A stretch of 64,000 bases of DNA, from NCBI RefSeq assembly GCF_023283845.1, contig NZ_JAKILC010000016.1:62001-126000 (forward strand), written 5' to 3'. A model generated the notes under the pieces. It had not been told where the DNA came from. It worked only from the letters and a program-made list of their open reading frames with translations, and did no database searches. The stretch is from Shewanella marinintestina. GTDB lineage: Bacteria > Pseudomonadota > Gammaproteobacteria > Enterobacterales > Shewanellaceae. Shown in pieces: positions 16,925 through 25,944 of the stretch (positions within the stretch are counted from its first letter, which is position 1; every line of letters begins with the position of its first letter). The position numbers were made by a program, and so were the translations under genes.

Positions 16925-18319
16925 TTATTGTGATAATGACGGTTTAGGTAGGCATTGGTTTTGATATTCAAAAGGGTTCTGTAATGCTTTATCCCATAAG
17001 CTAGGTGCTGTTTGGGTTTGGTATTGCAACAGCTTCCCCTGTTTTTTATAGAGTAAGATCTCGAGTAAGATCCCGTTATTATTTGACGTAAAGGTGTCGA
17101 TTAGGCCTGTGCCGTTTTCATAAATTCCCTCGTAAAAACCTTTCTCTCGATCATAAACATGGCTGACATGCTCAAATAGTAAGTCGGTATATTCAGTATC
17201 CCAAAGAACCCACATACCCATAGCCCCTTTTATTGCTACCGCAGCGTATTGGGGTAAGAATTCTCCTGCTTCTGAAATCGTATTCCAAGCAAAGCCATCA
17301 GTGTAAATGGTGTCGTACACAAAATAAGGCGGACCAGCGAGTTGGTGCTCAGTTCTGGCAGTAATAATGCCTGTTTCGTGGTAACGCTTTTCTTGTACTC
17401 GATATATTTGTAGGGCAAAGTCGGCAATCCAGTCATGGGTATAGTCATCATTATGAGCAGATCTATCACTGGTGAGATCCCACCCAAGCTCAATGCCATC
17501 CAATACATAGCTCTCCGTCACAACATAACTATGGGCCTTTAGTTTACGAGGGTCGCGCGTATCATAGGGGATATCATAACCATACATATTGATAGTTGCG
17601 TAGGGTTCAGGCATAAGGGCTTGCTCGGTATTAAAGCCCCACAGCTCAAAGCCCTTGGCTGCGTATTCCTCATAACCTAAGCGACCTTCTTGCAGGTATT
17701 GCACGGCTTTACCTGGTTCAAGTAATGCGCCAAACATGGTGCCGTTTTTATCAACGACATTACAGAAGTTCCAGCGTAGTACTGCTGAGTCAATAGCGCT
17801 AGCATACTGAGGAAACCTGTGTTTAATGATGTGCAACCAGATAAGTAGTCGCCCCAAATCTAATGCCGAGTAGCCAATTTCTCCAGGCTGGTTGGCGTAA
17901 TCAACTTTTGCTGCATTTTGGGTGTTATAAGCTTTGTTGGGCAGCTCACCCATAAATAAATCTAGGGTATTCAGAGTTGTAATAAAGCGAGTAAAACGTC
18001 GATCAAACTCTTCTTTATTAATGATGCCAAATTCTAAAGCGCTGACCATTCCGGCTAAATAGGATGAGGCATCCCACCAAGTCACCGAGGGATAATTGTT
18101 TACCGCATTCACTAATCCTGTCGATTCTTGGTAATTATTTTCAAAGTATTTCCAAGCGATAGTCGCCATTTCTAGCTCTTTTTCTGTTAATTCACCAGAG
18201 CGCGGTTTGGGAGTATTCCAATGGGTGTGGCGTTTAACAATATCATTGGAGAACCCTTGATAACTGTTACCGCAAGCAGTTACAGTTGCCGCTATACATA
18301 AGAGTAGTGCTAGTCGCAT
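16925..18319 (-). CDS. DUF3131 domain lipoprotein 2
   Basis: Start placed at 18319 because GGGG lies 5 bases before that ATG, leaving a 10-base gap to the upstream gene. The 464-residue product has a lipobox VTAC and then DUF3131: ELTEKELEMATIAWKYFENN, TGLVNAVNNYPSVTWWDASS, GYSALDLGRLLIWLHI, QEGRLGYEEYAAKGFELWG and PPYFVYDTIYTDGFAWNTI. The repeated acidic motif E-G-R-[LI]-G-Y-E-E-Y-A, shared by all copies, is the best candidate for a catalytic or substrate-binding element. It closely resembles copies 1 and 3, so the three probably arose by tandem duplication. Confidence 0.87.
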   Translation of the reverse strand: MRLALLLCIAATVTACGNSYQGFSNDIVKRHTHWNTPKPRSGELTEKELEMATIAWKYFENNYQESTGLVNAVNNYPSVTWWDASSYLAGMVSALEFGIINKEEFDRRFTRFITTLNTLDLFMGELPNKAYNTQNAAKVDYANQPGEIGYSALDLGRLLIWLHIIKHRFPQYASAIDSAVLRWNFCNVVDKNGTMFGALLEPGKAVQYLQEGRLGYEEYAAKGFELWGFNTEQALMPEPYATINMYGYDIPYDTRDPRKLKAHSYVVTESYVLDGIELGWDLTSDRSAHNDDYTHDWIADFALQIYRVQEKRYHETGIITARTEHQLAGPPYFVYDTIYTDGFAWNTISEAGEFLPQYAAVAIKGAMGMWVLWDTEYTDLLFEHVSHVYDREKGFYEGIYENGTGLIDTFTSNNNGILLEILLYKKQGKLLQYQTQTAPSLWDKALQNPFEYQNQCLPKPSLSQ

Positions 18320-18329
18320 ATTGTCCCCT

Positions 18330-19655
18330 TTATTGTTGGATATCAGCACCAATATTCAGTAGTGCGCCACTTTGAATATAAGCAAGAGACTCTAAGACAA
18401 TGCCGTTGGTATTGGCCGTCAGTGTTTTATTTATTTCGCCATTACTTTCATACAGGCCGGAATACCAACCTTCAGAATCAGAATTAAGTTGATCGACACC
18501 ATTGATTAGCTTGGTGGCATAGGGGGTGTCATACAGTGAATACCAGCCGAATGCGGCTTTGGTAGATAGCGTTTTAAAAGCTGAAGCATCGGCACCTGTA
18601 TCTGTAATTGAATTCCATTTTTTACCGTCAGAAAAAACCGTGTTGTAAACAAAATATGGCGCTTGGTCGATATGATCCTCACTCACAGCGGTTAATATAC
18701 CTTGTTGCTTAAAGCGTTGTTCTTGTGCTTTATAGACCCTATAAGCAAACACCTTAGAGATACTGTCGCCGCCAAATTCGATGCTGTCTAAGATATATGA
18801 CTCACTAACCACGTAGTTGTGAGCATGATATTTAGCTGGGTCGCGGCTATCGGTAGGGATATCGATACCATTGATTTCGATCAGTTTTAAATAATCGGCA
18901 TATTTGAGGGCATTAAAAACATCTCGCCCCATTAAACTTAGTGCTTTAGAGGCGTACTCCTCATATCCAATACGGCCTTCTTGGACTAGCTCTAAAGCAT
19001 TGCCCGTTGAAAGGCGGGCGCCATAGAGGTAACCATCTTGGGTCATGGCTTCAATTTGCCAGTGCTGGAGTACGGCGTTTACCTGACGGTTAAATCTCGG
19101 ATACTGCCAAATGAGAATATTCATTGGTACTAAAATGCGACCAATATCAATCGCCGACCAGCCAATACCGCCCTCTACAGGGGTATTGTCGTAGTCAACC
19201 ATGGCTAATGTTTGAGTGTTGTAGGCTTTATTAGGCAGCTCATCGCGGACCAATGGCAACCTCGCGAGTGAGTTGAGTGCTTTTTCTGTTTTCAGGCTGA
19301 ACTCTTCAAAGCTAATGATATTAAGCCTATGGGCAGATATCAGCGCCATTAAATATGATGCAGTATCCCACATCGTCGTTGAAGGGTAACCATCAACTGA
19401 ATTAACCAAACCTGTGTTGTCTTGGTAGTTATTCTCGAAATACTGCCACGCAATGTTGGCCCATTGATACTCTTGGTCCGTTAAGACTCTGCTTTGCCTA
19501 AAAGGAATGGGTTCACTTGGCGTAAAGGACAGATTGCCGAGTACCTGGTTGTACTCTCGAGTTTCAATGCTAAATGCAATAACTAGCGCGGTGAATAGGC
19601 CTGCTAAAAAGACAATATGATGGCGTGCTTTAACCCATGAGCTAGTCGATTCCAT
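18330..19655 (-). CDS. DUF3131 domain protein 1, membrane-anchored
   Basis: The 441-residue product has one N-terminal hydrophobic segment (HIVFLAGLFTALVIAFSI) without a lipobox or clear cleavage site, so it is likely an inner-membrane-anchored periplasmic protein, unlike the lipoprotein copies. The DUF3131 domain holds QYFENNYQDNTGLVNSV, TTMWDTASYLMALI, GWSAIDIGRILVPMN, QEGRIGYEEYASKAL and PYFVYNTVFSDGKKWNSI. Its start overlaps the end of the glycosyltransferase gene by 14 bases, which implies tight coupling of the two products and suggests this copy works directly with the polymerase. Confidence 0.87.
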   Translation of the reverse strand: MESTSSWVKARHHIVFLAGLFTALVIAFSIETREYNQVLGNLSFTPSEPIPFRQSRVLTDQEYQWANIAWQYFENNYQDNTGLVNSVDGYPSTTMWDTASYLMALISAHRLNIISFEEFSLKTEKALNSLARLPLVRDELPNKAYNTQTLAMVDYDNTPVEGGIGWSAIDIGRILVPMNILIWQYPRFNRQVNAVLQHWQIEAMTQDGYLYGARLSTGNALELVQEGRIGYEEYASKALSLMGRDVFNALKYADYLKLIEINGIDIPTDSRDPAKYHAHNYVVSESYILDSIEFGGDSISKVFAYRVYKAQEQRFKQQGILTAVSEDHIDQAPYFVYNTVFSDGKKWNSITDTGADASAFKTLSTKAAFGWYSLYDTPYATKLINGVDQLNSDSEGWYSGLYESNGEINKTLTANTNGIVLESLAYIQSGALLNIGADIQQ

Positions 19656-21498
19656 AGTTTAACTCCTCTACATTCACTTGGCTGGTGGCATTGGTGGTGG
19701 GTGGTGACCAACAGGCTGCAGCGATCATCCCCCACATAGCCATCATGTTATTGATGGCCCAAAAGCTATTTAAAATAAGCCCGCCTAGTGAGTAATTGCC
19801 AAAGGCTTGTGTGCTGTAGGCATACCAGGCAAACCCCATACTGACTGCGCTCAATGCTAATACAGCAATTTGTGGGATGACTAAGTGTAAAAAGCGGCCT
19901 TGTTGTCTGCTCTTAGGTGTTGTTGGAAAACTAATTTTCTTGCCACGTAAAACAGTCCAAAGGGCTTTTAAATTCACTGGGAAAAATGATAAGAAATTGG
20001 TCTTTCCTTGGTAACCAGCAACTCCCCAAGTACCAACCATCATGGCTAGCTCTGCGGTAATCACAAAGGGTAAAAAATGCATGTAGAAAGTCGTGTCATA
20101 AGCACTAACAGGTGCAATACTTGTTAGGAAATAAACGATGGGACAGGCTAGGAAAATGATATTCCAGATGGCTGATAAATTAGACCAGAAGCTCGCCCCA
20201 TACATAAACTTTTGCTTGAGACTCATGCCTTTTTTAAACAAGGGGTTATCGTTCATAAAGATATCGATAGAGCCACCAGAATACTTGAATCTCTGTACCG
20301 TCCAGCTTTGCAGATCTTGAGGGGACAACATTTTACTTTCTATTTTCGGGTGTTGAATTGAACGCCATTGACGCTCGGTATCGCCATGAAGAATGAGTGA
20401 TGTATAAATATCTTCTGATACGTGGAATTTATAAGGGGTGAATTCAGTATCAAAGATGATCTCCTGACGTAGATTATTCGAGATGCTGCTATCGACTTGC
20501 TTCTCTTTAGTCAGTTTGCGTATCTGTTTTTCTACCGCATCATGTTCCTGGCTTATCTGGTGACTATAGCTACGTAAAGCTGCTTCCATAACGGCTTCCC
20601 GGCGGTGGATTGAACCAGCACCACAGCAAAATGAAGCGTTAGCCCAATTGCGTCTTCTCTGAATGATGTCGTAAAACATCTGTGGGTCGTTAGCGAATGG
20701 ATCTTTACCTAAGGTGACCGGACCATAAATTTTTTCAATGGCACTACCTAGCCAGCCAAACGGAGTACCTAAACGACTTTTTAGCCATAGTGGTAAGCGC
20801 TCTCCTGCTGGTAAATCAAAGAACCATTGCGGTGTTTGTACCCAAGCCACATCGGCATCTTTAAAGTAGCCCAAAGTGTTTTCTAATAAAGACGGGAATG
20901 GGCGGGTATCTGCATCACAAATAACAATAAAATCGCCATAAGTTTGCTCTAAGGCATTACGCAGATTACCGGCTTTGTAACCTACATTATTGTCTCTGGT
21001 GATATATTCAACCTGCATCTTTTGGGCTAGCTCGGCCATTTCAGGGCGTTTGCCATCATCTAAAATAAAAATTCTAATCTCGATGTCGTGTGGGTAGCGT
21101 ACCTTAAGAGCATCTTTAATACTCAGAGCGACCAGTTCAGGTTCTTCATCGTAAGTTGGAAACAGAATATCAACGCTTAACGGCCTATCTTCCATTGGCT
21201 CATTGATACATTGATTGATAGATTTTGGGGGACTTTGTCGCGGTTCATCTTTAGTTTTCCAAAGATTAAACGTAAAGAGTATTGTGCCAATGAAGGCACA
21301 AGATTCAGCGAATGCTAGTGGCAGCGAAAACCACATGGCATCGTAGTTTAATGCAAATCCCCAGCGCCAAACGAGATACCAAATGCCTAGGCAGATATTA
21401 CAGGTCGCCAGGTATTGATAAAGTAACTCTCTCGGTAAACTATAGGGAGTTGGTTCGGGCGGCTTGCGCTTTTCAAACTCATTGAAGTAAAAATCCAT
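19642..21498 (-). CDS. Cellulose-synthase-like family 2 glycosyltransferase, membrane
   Basis: The 618-residue protein has two N-terminal membrane helices (about 30-78), a GT-A domain and at least four C-terminal helices (about 425-600). Processive-synthase motifs are present in order: DDG near 147, CDADTRP near 194, TPQWF near 222, SED (TED position) in HVSEDIYTS, and QRFKYSGGS in the QxxRW position. It should polymerise a nucleotide sugar at the inner membrane while moving the chain outward. There is no PilZ domain and no BcsB, BcsC or BcsZ nearby, so it is not an ordinary cellulose operon. The DUF3131 genes follow at once. Polymer identity is unknown. Confidence 0.9.
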   Translation of the reverse strand: MDFYFNEFEKRKPPEPTPYSLPRELLYQYLATCNICLGIWYLVWRWGFALNYDAMWFSLPLAFAESCAFIGTILFTFNLWKTKDEPRQSPPKSINQCINEPMEDRPLSVDILFPTYDEEPELVALSIKDALKVRYPHDIEIRIFILDDGKRPEMAELAQKMQVEYITRDNNVGYKAGNLRNALEQTYGDFIVICDADTRPFPSLLENTLGYFKDADVAWVQTPQWFFDLPAGERLPLWLKSRLGTPFGWLGSAIEKIYGPVTLGKDPFANDPQMFYDIIQRRRNWANASFCCGAGSIHRREAVMEAALRSYSHQISQEHDAVEKQIRKLTKEKQVDSSISNNLRQEIIFDTEFTPYKFHVSEDIYTSLILHGDTERQWRSIQHPKIESKMLSPQDLQSWTVQRFKYSGGSIDIFMNDNPLFKKGMSLKQKFMYGASFWSNLSAIWNIIFLACPIVYFLTSIAPVSAYDTTFYMHFLPFVITAELAMMVGTWGVAGYQGKTNFLSFFPVNLKALWTVLRGKKISFPTTPKSRQQGRFLHLVIPQIAVLALSAVSMGFAWYAYSTQAFGNYSLGGLILNSFWAINNMMAMWGMIAAACWSPPTTNATSQVNVEELNYGID

Positions 21499-21564
21499 TT
21501 AGCCTTCTCCCTATCTTTCTTACCATATGACTTATCAATAGTGTTTGTAGCTGTGCTCTATGGG

Positions 21565-22026
21565 TTAAGCTTTACCATTGGCTACGCTAGCTTCTTTTAA
21601 TAGTCTGAATGTGTTTTTGTTTGCCGTTGTGGTGTACTCAAATGTGTCTGCTAGCTGTTTAACAATCTTTAACCCTCTGCTGCTTTGTAGCCATGTAGAT
21701 GGGTCGTCGGCCACAGGTTCAATAAAGTCAGCATTGGCTAAATCCGTCAGGGTTTGTGGTGTCATAGTGTTGCCATAATCAGAGATTTCAATAGTGAGCT
21801 GCTTGGTTGCATTTAGGTAAGAGCTAATATCAAAAAGTGAACCTTCGTTATTAGCATAAGCGTGCTCAAACACATTGTTGACTAACTCCACTAAGCACAG
21901 CTCCATTTGATCTATTGTGGTGACTGCAACACCGAGTTGTTGCCAAAATGGCACAATATCAGCAGCCACAAGACGAGAAGCGTCTAGGCTGCTTGAGTAT
22001 TGTTTGTGAAACGTCCTTGTATTCAC
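21565..22026 (-). CDS. RsbW-like serine kinase / anti-sigma-type ATPase
   Basis: The correct start is the GTG at 22026: AAGGGG lies 7 bases upstream and this leaves a 10-base gap to the previous gene, whereas the longest open frame would overlap it by 101 bases. The 153-residue product is a GHKL ATPase of the HATPase_c_2 type: LCLVELVNNVFEHAY (N box, with Glu and Asn), ISDYGNTMT (G1) and SRGLKIVKQLADTF (G2). Such proteins phosphorylate a STAS antagonist and otherwise bind a target. The STAS partner and PP2C phosphatase are two and three genes upstream. The target may be a sigma factor or an enzyme of this operon. Confidence 0.88.
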   Translation of the reverse strand: MNTRTFHKQYSSSLDASRLVAADIVPFWQQLGVAVTTIDQMELCLVELVNNVFEHAYANNEGSLFDISSYLNATKQLTIEISDYGNTMTPQTLTDLANADFIEPVADDPSTWLQSSRGLKIVKQLADTFEYTTTANKNTFRLLKEASVANGKA

Positions 22027-22036
22027 TCGTCGCCCC

Positions 22037-23230
22037 TTATTTGACTTGATGTAGTGGCGTAGGGGCTGTTGGTAGCGAAAGATCATCTTTATAAAAGGAA
22101 CCAACACTGGATTTACCAAGTAACGGCCGAGAGACATTGCGGTTTTTTAAAATATGTACGTATTGGCAATCAGCCAAAACTTGTGTATAGCCATCATGGC
22201 CTAGCAGGTAATCGCCAAACATGGTTTTATTAACGATATAAGCATCATCTGCTAAGTGGATGTAATCACAGATAAGCGTATTACTAACTAGACTTTTGCT
22301 TTCGACTTTACAATTTGCGCCAATAACTGCAGGGCCAATGATGGTGGCACCATCTTGAATTTCACAGCCACTACAGATAATGACAGGAGGAGTGATCTTG
22401 CATTTCGAGATATCGACTCGAGAATTTATGCCGACCCATACACCGGGAGACACTTGAGTCCCTGGAATAGGGTAGCCCTTAACTTTGCCGTTTAAAATAT
22501 CGCTGGTGACCTCCCATACATCTTTAACCTTGCCAACATCAAGCCATTGAAAGTCCATATTGACGGCATAGAAATTAGCTTGTCTCTCAACGAGTAATGG
22601 GAAAAGGTCACTACCAATATCAAATTCAACATCTTTTGGGATAAAGTCAAAGATGGCAGGCTCAAAGATATAAATACCAGTGTTAATTTTATTTGAAAGT
22701 GCTTCTTCTTCGGCAGGTTTTTCTTGGAAGCTTGTGACCTGACAATATTTATCGGTGACAATAACGCCATATTTACTGACTTCAGAAGTTTCGACTTCAC
22801 GGGTAATAATTGTTGCAAGTCCACCATGCTTTTTATGGTGTTCAATGGCTTCTTTTAGATCGAGATCGATCCAAGCATCACCACAAACAACCACAAAGGT
22901 CTCGTCAAAGAACCCTGAGAAATCTTGGATTTTGCGCATACCACCAGCACTGCCTAATGCCTGGCTAATAAACTCACCGTTTATTTCTTTGGCTTCATAG
23001 GAGTATGACAATTGAACATTAAAGTGGTGACCGTCGCCAAAGTAATTTTCAATGATCTCAGCTAAATGGCTGGTATTAACCACTATTTTATCTATGCCGT
23101 GTTTGGCAAAGAGCTGGATCATCGATTCCATAACGGGTTTACCCAAGATAGGCACCATGGGTTTAGGAATAGCATAAGAGATTGGTTTTATTCGAGTGCC
23201 TTTCCCTGCGGCGAGTATCATCCCTTTCAT
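22037..23230 (-). CDS. Sugar-phosphate nucleotidyltransferase with left-handed beta-helix
   Basis: The 397-residue protein starts with the pyrophosphorylase signature MILAAGKGTRIKPISYAIPK (sugar-1-phosphate nucleotidyltransferase), with VVCGDAWID for metal and sugar binding, FQEKP, and NTGIYIFEP. From about residue 265 it has hexapeptide-like repeats (CKITPPVIICSGCEIQDGA, IGPAVIGANCKVESK) as in GDP-mannose and glucose-1-phosphate pyrophosphorylases. It makes the activated sugar for the operon's glycosyltransferases; which sugar cannot be told. Placement between the STAS and the RsbW-like genes is notable, since partner-switch genes are usually contiguous. Confidence 0.88.
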   Translation of the reverse strand: MKGMILAAGKGTRIKPISYAIPKPMVPILGKPVMESMIQLFAKHGIDKIVVNTSHLAEIIENYFGDGHHFNVQLSYSYEAKEINGEFISQALGSAGGMRKIQDFSGFFDETFVVVCGDAWIDLDLKEAIEHHKKHGGLATIITREVETSEVSKYGVIVTDKYCQVTSFQEKPAEEEALSNKINTGIYIFEPAIFDFIPKDVEFDIGSDLFPLLVERQANFYAVNMDFQWLDVGKVKDVWEVTSDILNGKVKGYPIPGTQVSPGVWVGINSRVDISKCKITPPVIICSGCEIQDGATIIGPAVIGANCKVESKSLVSNTLICDYIHLADDAYIVNKTMFGDYLLGHDGYTQVLADCQYVHILKNRNVSRPLLGKSSVGSFYKDDLSLPTAPTPLHQVK

Positions 23231-23243
23231 TACATTTACCTCT

Positions 23244-23576
23244 TTATGCCGTTGCTGCTAATGCTGATTCAATCGTTGGATGGCTTAAAATTAGTTTGTC
23301 CATACGAGTGAGTTTGAGCAGGTCTAGAATTGATTTTTGTGGATTCACTATGCTGATTTTTGTATTACGCAACATCTTATAAGCGCCCATTACTGCGCCA
23401 AGTCCACTGCTATCCATAAAACGCACATGGCTTAAATCCAGTACTAGATGGTCACGAATATTGCCTTTAATATTTTCTAACTCTTCTCTAAAAGAGGGAG
23501 CTAGCTTGGCATCAAACCGTGCTTCATTAATTTGGATTACCGTATATTGGCCTTTTTCAATTATGTCGAATTGCAT
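23244..23576 (-). CDS. STAS domain anti-sigma factor antagonist
   Basis: Start at 23576, where GAGG precedes the ATG by 7 bases; the longer frame lacks a site. The 110-residue protein is a single STAS domain with the usual GQYTVIQINEARFDAKLA opening and the phosphorylatable serine in FMDSSGLGAV. It should switch between free and phosphorylated states set by the RsbW-like kinase at 21565-22026 and the PP2C phosphatase at 23590-24792. The gene lies 13 bases after the phosphatase and 13 bases before the nucleotidyltransferase. Confidence 0.92.
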   Translation of the reverse strand: MQFDIIEKGQYTVIQINEARFDAKLAPSFREELENIKGNIRDHLVLDLSHVRFMDSSGLGAVMGAYKMLRNTKISIVNPQKSILDLLKLTRMDKLILSHPTIESALAATA

Positions 23577-23589
23577 GATATTTCCTCGT

Positions 23590-24792
23590 TTAGTTTCCTT
23601 TCCATTCAAAGGTTAGCAAGCTGATGTCATCATCAAATTGCTCTATGCCACACCAGCCCTTTACAATGCTTACAATAGTTTCTGTTTGCTCGTTGATTGG
23701 CTGTGGCGCTAGTTTTTGTACTAGTTCTTTTAAGCCCAGTTCGGAATATTGTTGATTGTTAGCAGATTCTGCTTCAGTGATGCCGTCAGAATATAAAAAG
23801 ATGCGATCGCCATGATGGAGTTGCACGTGTTCAGTTTTATAGCTCGCAAAATCAAACATGCCTGCTACAAAGCTGTCTTGCTCAATAAAGTGTGAACATT
23901 GTTGTTGCTTCTGCAGCCAGATCATGGGGGGATGCCCTGCACTGGCGTAGCTTAATGTACCGTTGCGGATATTAAGCACGGCATACACCATAGTGAAATA
24001 TAGATTGTTGTTGTCTTGGCTGAGGTAGCTTTGGTTTAACCTAGCGAGAACTTCGCTGGGATCTCTAAGCATATAAAATGGGTCGGTGTCTTTTTTTCGT
24101 TTGACGTTTGAATGCGTGCCAGTGTTGGCACTTAAGCTTTGCTGAATAGCAAATGACATTAATGCTGAGGCAACACCGTGGCCTGCAACGTCAAAGAGAT
24201 AGACTGCAACATGCTCCTCATCGAGCTGCATGCAGCCGAGCATATCACCGCCAATTTGTGCACTGGGTATGTGAGTGTAATGCAGTTCAACGCCTGGAAA
24301 ACTGGTTTGCTTAGGTAGCATTCGACGTATAAGAGCGTTAGCGGAATCTAAATCTTGATGAATGGTGGCGTAAGCGCGGTCGAGCTCAATATTTTTAGCG
24401 ACTAATTGGTTATGTAGTTCTAAGGTTCTAAAGCCAGCTTTTAGGCGAGCATCTAGCTCGTTAATATTGGTTTCTTTTGCAATAAAATCATCGGCACCAG
24501 CATTAATGCCTTCAACAATTGAATCATCATCGTCACGGCCAGACAGTAAGATAAAGAAAATATAGCGGCCATAATCTGGAGATTTGAGACGAAAGCACAG
24601 TTCGATACCGTTAAGTTCCGGCATCATCCAATCACTGAGAACCAATTGAATAGAGGGCGATTTTTCTAGTTGCTTAAGCGCGTGATTACCATTGATAGCG
24701 GTAATAACTTGATAGCCTCGTGAAGACAGCATTTTAGTCATGAGCAGTTGCATGACTCTGTTATCTTCGACCAATAGGATTTCTTTGCTCAA
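23590..24792 (-). CDS. Response regulator with PP2C (RsbU/SpoIIE-type) phosphatase output
   Basis: The start codon is TTG, supported by GGAGG 7 bases upstream. Residues 1-120 are a receiver (VEDNRVMQ, phospho-Asp in LVLSDWMMPELNG, Lys in IAKETNINE), residues 130-190 a helical linker, and 190-400 a PP2C domain with GGDMLG, FDVAGHGVASALMS, SAGHPP and FLYSDGITEAES carrying the metal-binding aspartates. It should dephosphorylate the STAS protein encoded next, under control of phosphorylation by an unlinked kinase or the Hpt protein of this operon. It is the first gene of the 14.5-kb operon. Confidence 0.92.
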   Translation of the reverse strand: MSKEILLVEDNRVMQLLMTKMLSSRGYQVITAINGNHALKQLEKSPSIQLVLSDWMMPELNGIELCFRLKSPDYGRYIFFILLSGRDDDDSIVEGINAGADDFIAKETNINELDARLKAGFRTLELHNQLVAKNIELDRAYATIHQDLDSANALIRRMLPKQTSFPGVELHYTHIPSAQIGGDMLGCMQLDEEHVAVYLFDVAGHGVASALMSFAIQQSLSANTGTHSNVKRKKDTDPFYMLRDPSEVLARLNQSYLSQDNNNLYFTMVYAVLNIRNGTLSYASAGHPPMIWLQKQQQCSHFIEQDSFVAGMFDFASYKTEHVQLHHGDRIFLYSDGITEAESANNQQYSELGLKELVQKLAPQPINEQTETIVSIVKGWCGIEQFDDDISLLTFEWKGN

Positions 24793-24970
24793 ACTTCAGC
24801 CTCCGTGCTGCCTCGTACTCGTCGAGCTAAACTTGTCTCGATTTTGAATAAGTCCTTTTACTTTTCAAAAGTCTAGTAGTGAATTTTGCATACGGCAAGC
24901 TGGTGGCAAATACTAAGGTAGATGCCTGTTGAAATTCTAAAATGAGTCTCTTTTATAGTAGCGATACAGC

Positions 24971-25366
24971 CTAATCTTTATCGTTTAAACTTAGTCGCTG
25001 GTGGCGGTTTGAGTTTGCTTTAGGTGGTTTAGCAGGAGCGTTTTTGCGCTCAGACATTAAATGTCTAATTGCCATAATCGGGTGAGGAAGTAGCATTCTT
25101 GGGCCTGCAAAAATCATTATTTCACGAGCTTTGGCTTTCATATGGGGTTTGTAGCAGTGCACTGGGCATTTATTACATGTGGGCTTATCTTGGCCATAAG
25201 GGCAACGATCTAAACGAACATGAGCATACTCAATAAAGCTAGCGCATTCTTCGCAAGGATGTTGTTCTGCATCGGTATGATGCGCTTTACAGTAAATTTT
25301 AACCATAGCTGAAATGGTTTCAAACTCTCGAAGAAGTTTACCACTGAGAAGTTGTTCTAATGCCAT
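24971..25366 (-). CDS. YgbA_NO family protein (nitrous-oxide-stimulated promoter family)
   Basis: The 131-residue cytoplasmic protein has the Cys-rich pattern of the YgbA_NO family: YCKAHHTDAEQHPCEEC, then CPYGQDKPTCNKCPVHCYKP, then the basic MKAKAREIMIFAGPRMLLPHP. Eight cysteines suggest a bound metal or iron-sulfur cluster. Family members are induced by nitrosative stress in enterobacteria; no NsrR or NorR site could be assigned here by eye. It lies upstream of the polysaccharide operon on the same strand, separated by 178 bases, and is probably an independent unit. Confidence 0.88.
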   Translation of the reverse strand: MALEQLLSGKLLREFETISAMVKIYCKAHHTDAEQHPCEECASFIEYAHVRLDRCPYGQDKPTCNKCPVHCYKPHMKAKAREIMIFAGPRMLLPHPIMAIRHLMSERKNAPAKPPKANSNRHQRLSLNDKD

Positions 25367-25944
25367 GGGATACCTTAGTAAGCTACTGGGTTATTTATTA
25401 TGATAAGAGGCTTAGCATTAGCTGACAAAATATAACGATGAAACTTTGAAGATGTGCACAAAATATTGGTTTTGGTTACTAACATCTGTAGTTCATGGCA
25501 GAGCTAAAATCTGTACCCTGTAATAAACATTAGGTTTTTATTTGGCGTAAAAGCAGTTTTAATCACTCAATCATTGATAACAATAGCGATTAATCTGGGA
25601 TTATTTTTATGTAAGGATAAATTACGCTTGTCAGAGTGATTCACACTGGCTTAAAATCCGCCGCGACATTTTTATGTCAAAAATTTTTAGACTAAATATT
25701 AGCAACATACGCAAATGGATAGCGACAAATATAGTGCTGTTACCGAACATGTATAGGGTAGTTCTACATTGAGGTTTTCTATATCTGTTTAAGTTACTTA
25801 GCTTGCTAATATTTAAAGCAAGATTGAAGTTAACTTCCATAGCCCTTCCTAAAGTAGCTTGTAAGTCTACAAGAATCAAAATCACTCTTTTTTATCAGGG
25901 ATGCACTAGCTATTCCTAATATTGGCACGGCGCTGAATGTTGCG
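25367..25944. other. Long intergenic region upstream of the TonB-dependent receptor
   Basis: This 578-base stretch between two divergent genes is AT-rich and holds no convincing gene; an 84-codon minus-strand frame at 25631-25885 has no ribosome site and no recognisable product. It contains two short inverted repeats: GACAT-TTTT-ATGTC at 25665-25678 and CTTGTA-AGTC-TACAAG at 25858-25873. Both are operator-sized. It should carry the promoters of both flanking genes. Confidence 0.5.
25858..25873. promoter_or_regulatory. Perfect 16-bp inverted repeat, possible operator
   Basis: CTTGTA and TACAAG flank the centre AGTC, about 70 to 100 bases before the TonB-dependent receptor gene. The size and symmetry fit a dimeric repressor site. 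No cognate regulator is adjacent. Confidence 0.35.

Noticed and set aside
19642..21498. Cellulose (bcs) operon
   Set aside because: The glycosyltransferase has synthase motifs but no PilZ domain, and BcsB, BcsC, BcsZ and BcsQ are absent.
25631..25885. 84-codon minus-strand frame before the TonB-dependent receptor
   Set aside because: No ribosome binding site, atypical composition and no recognisable product; more likely noncoding.
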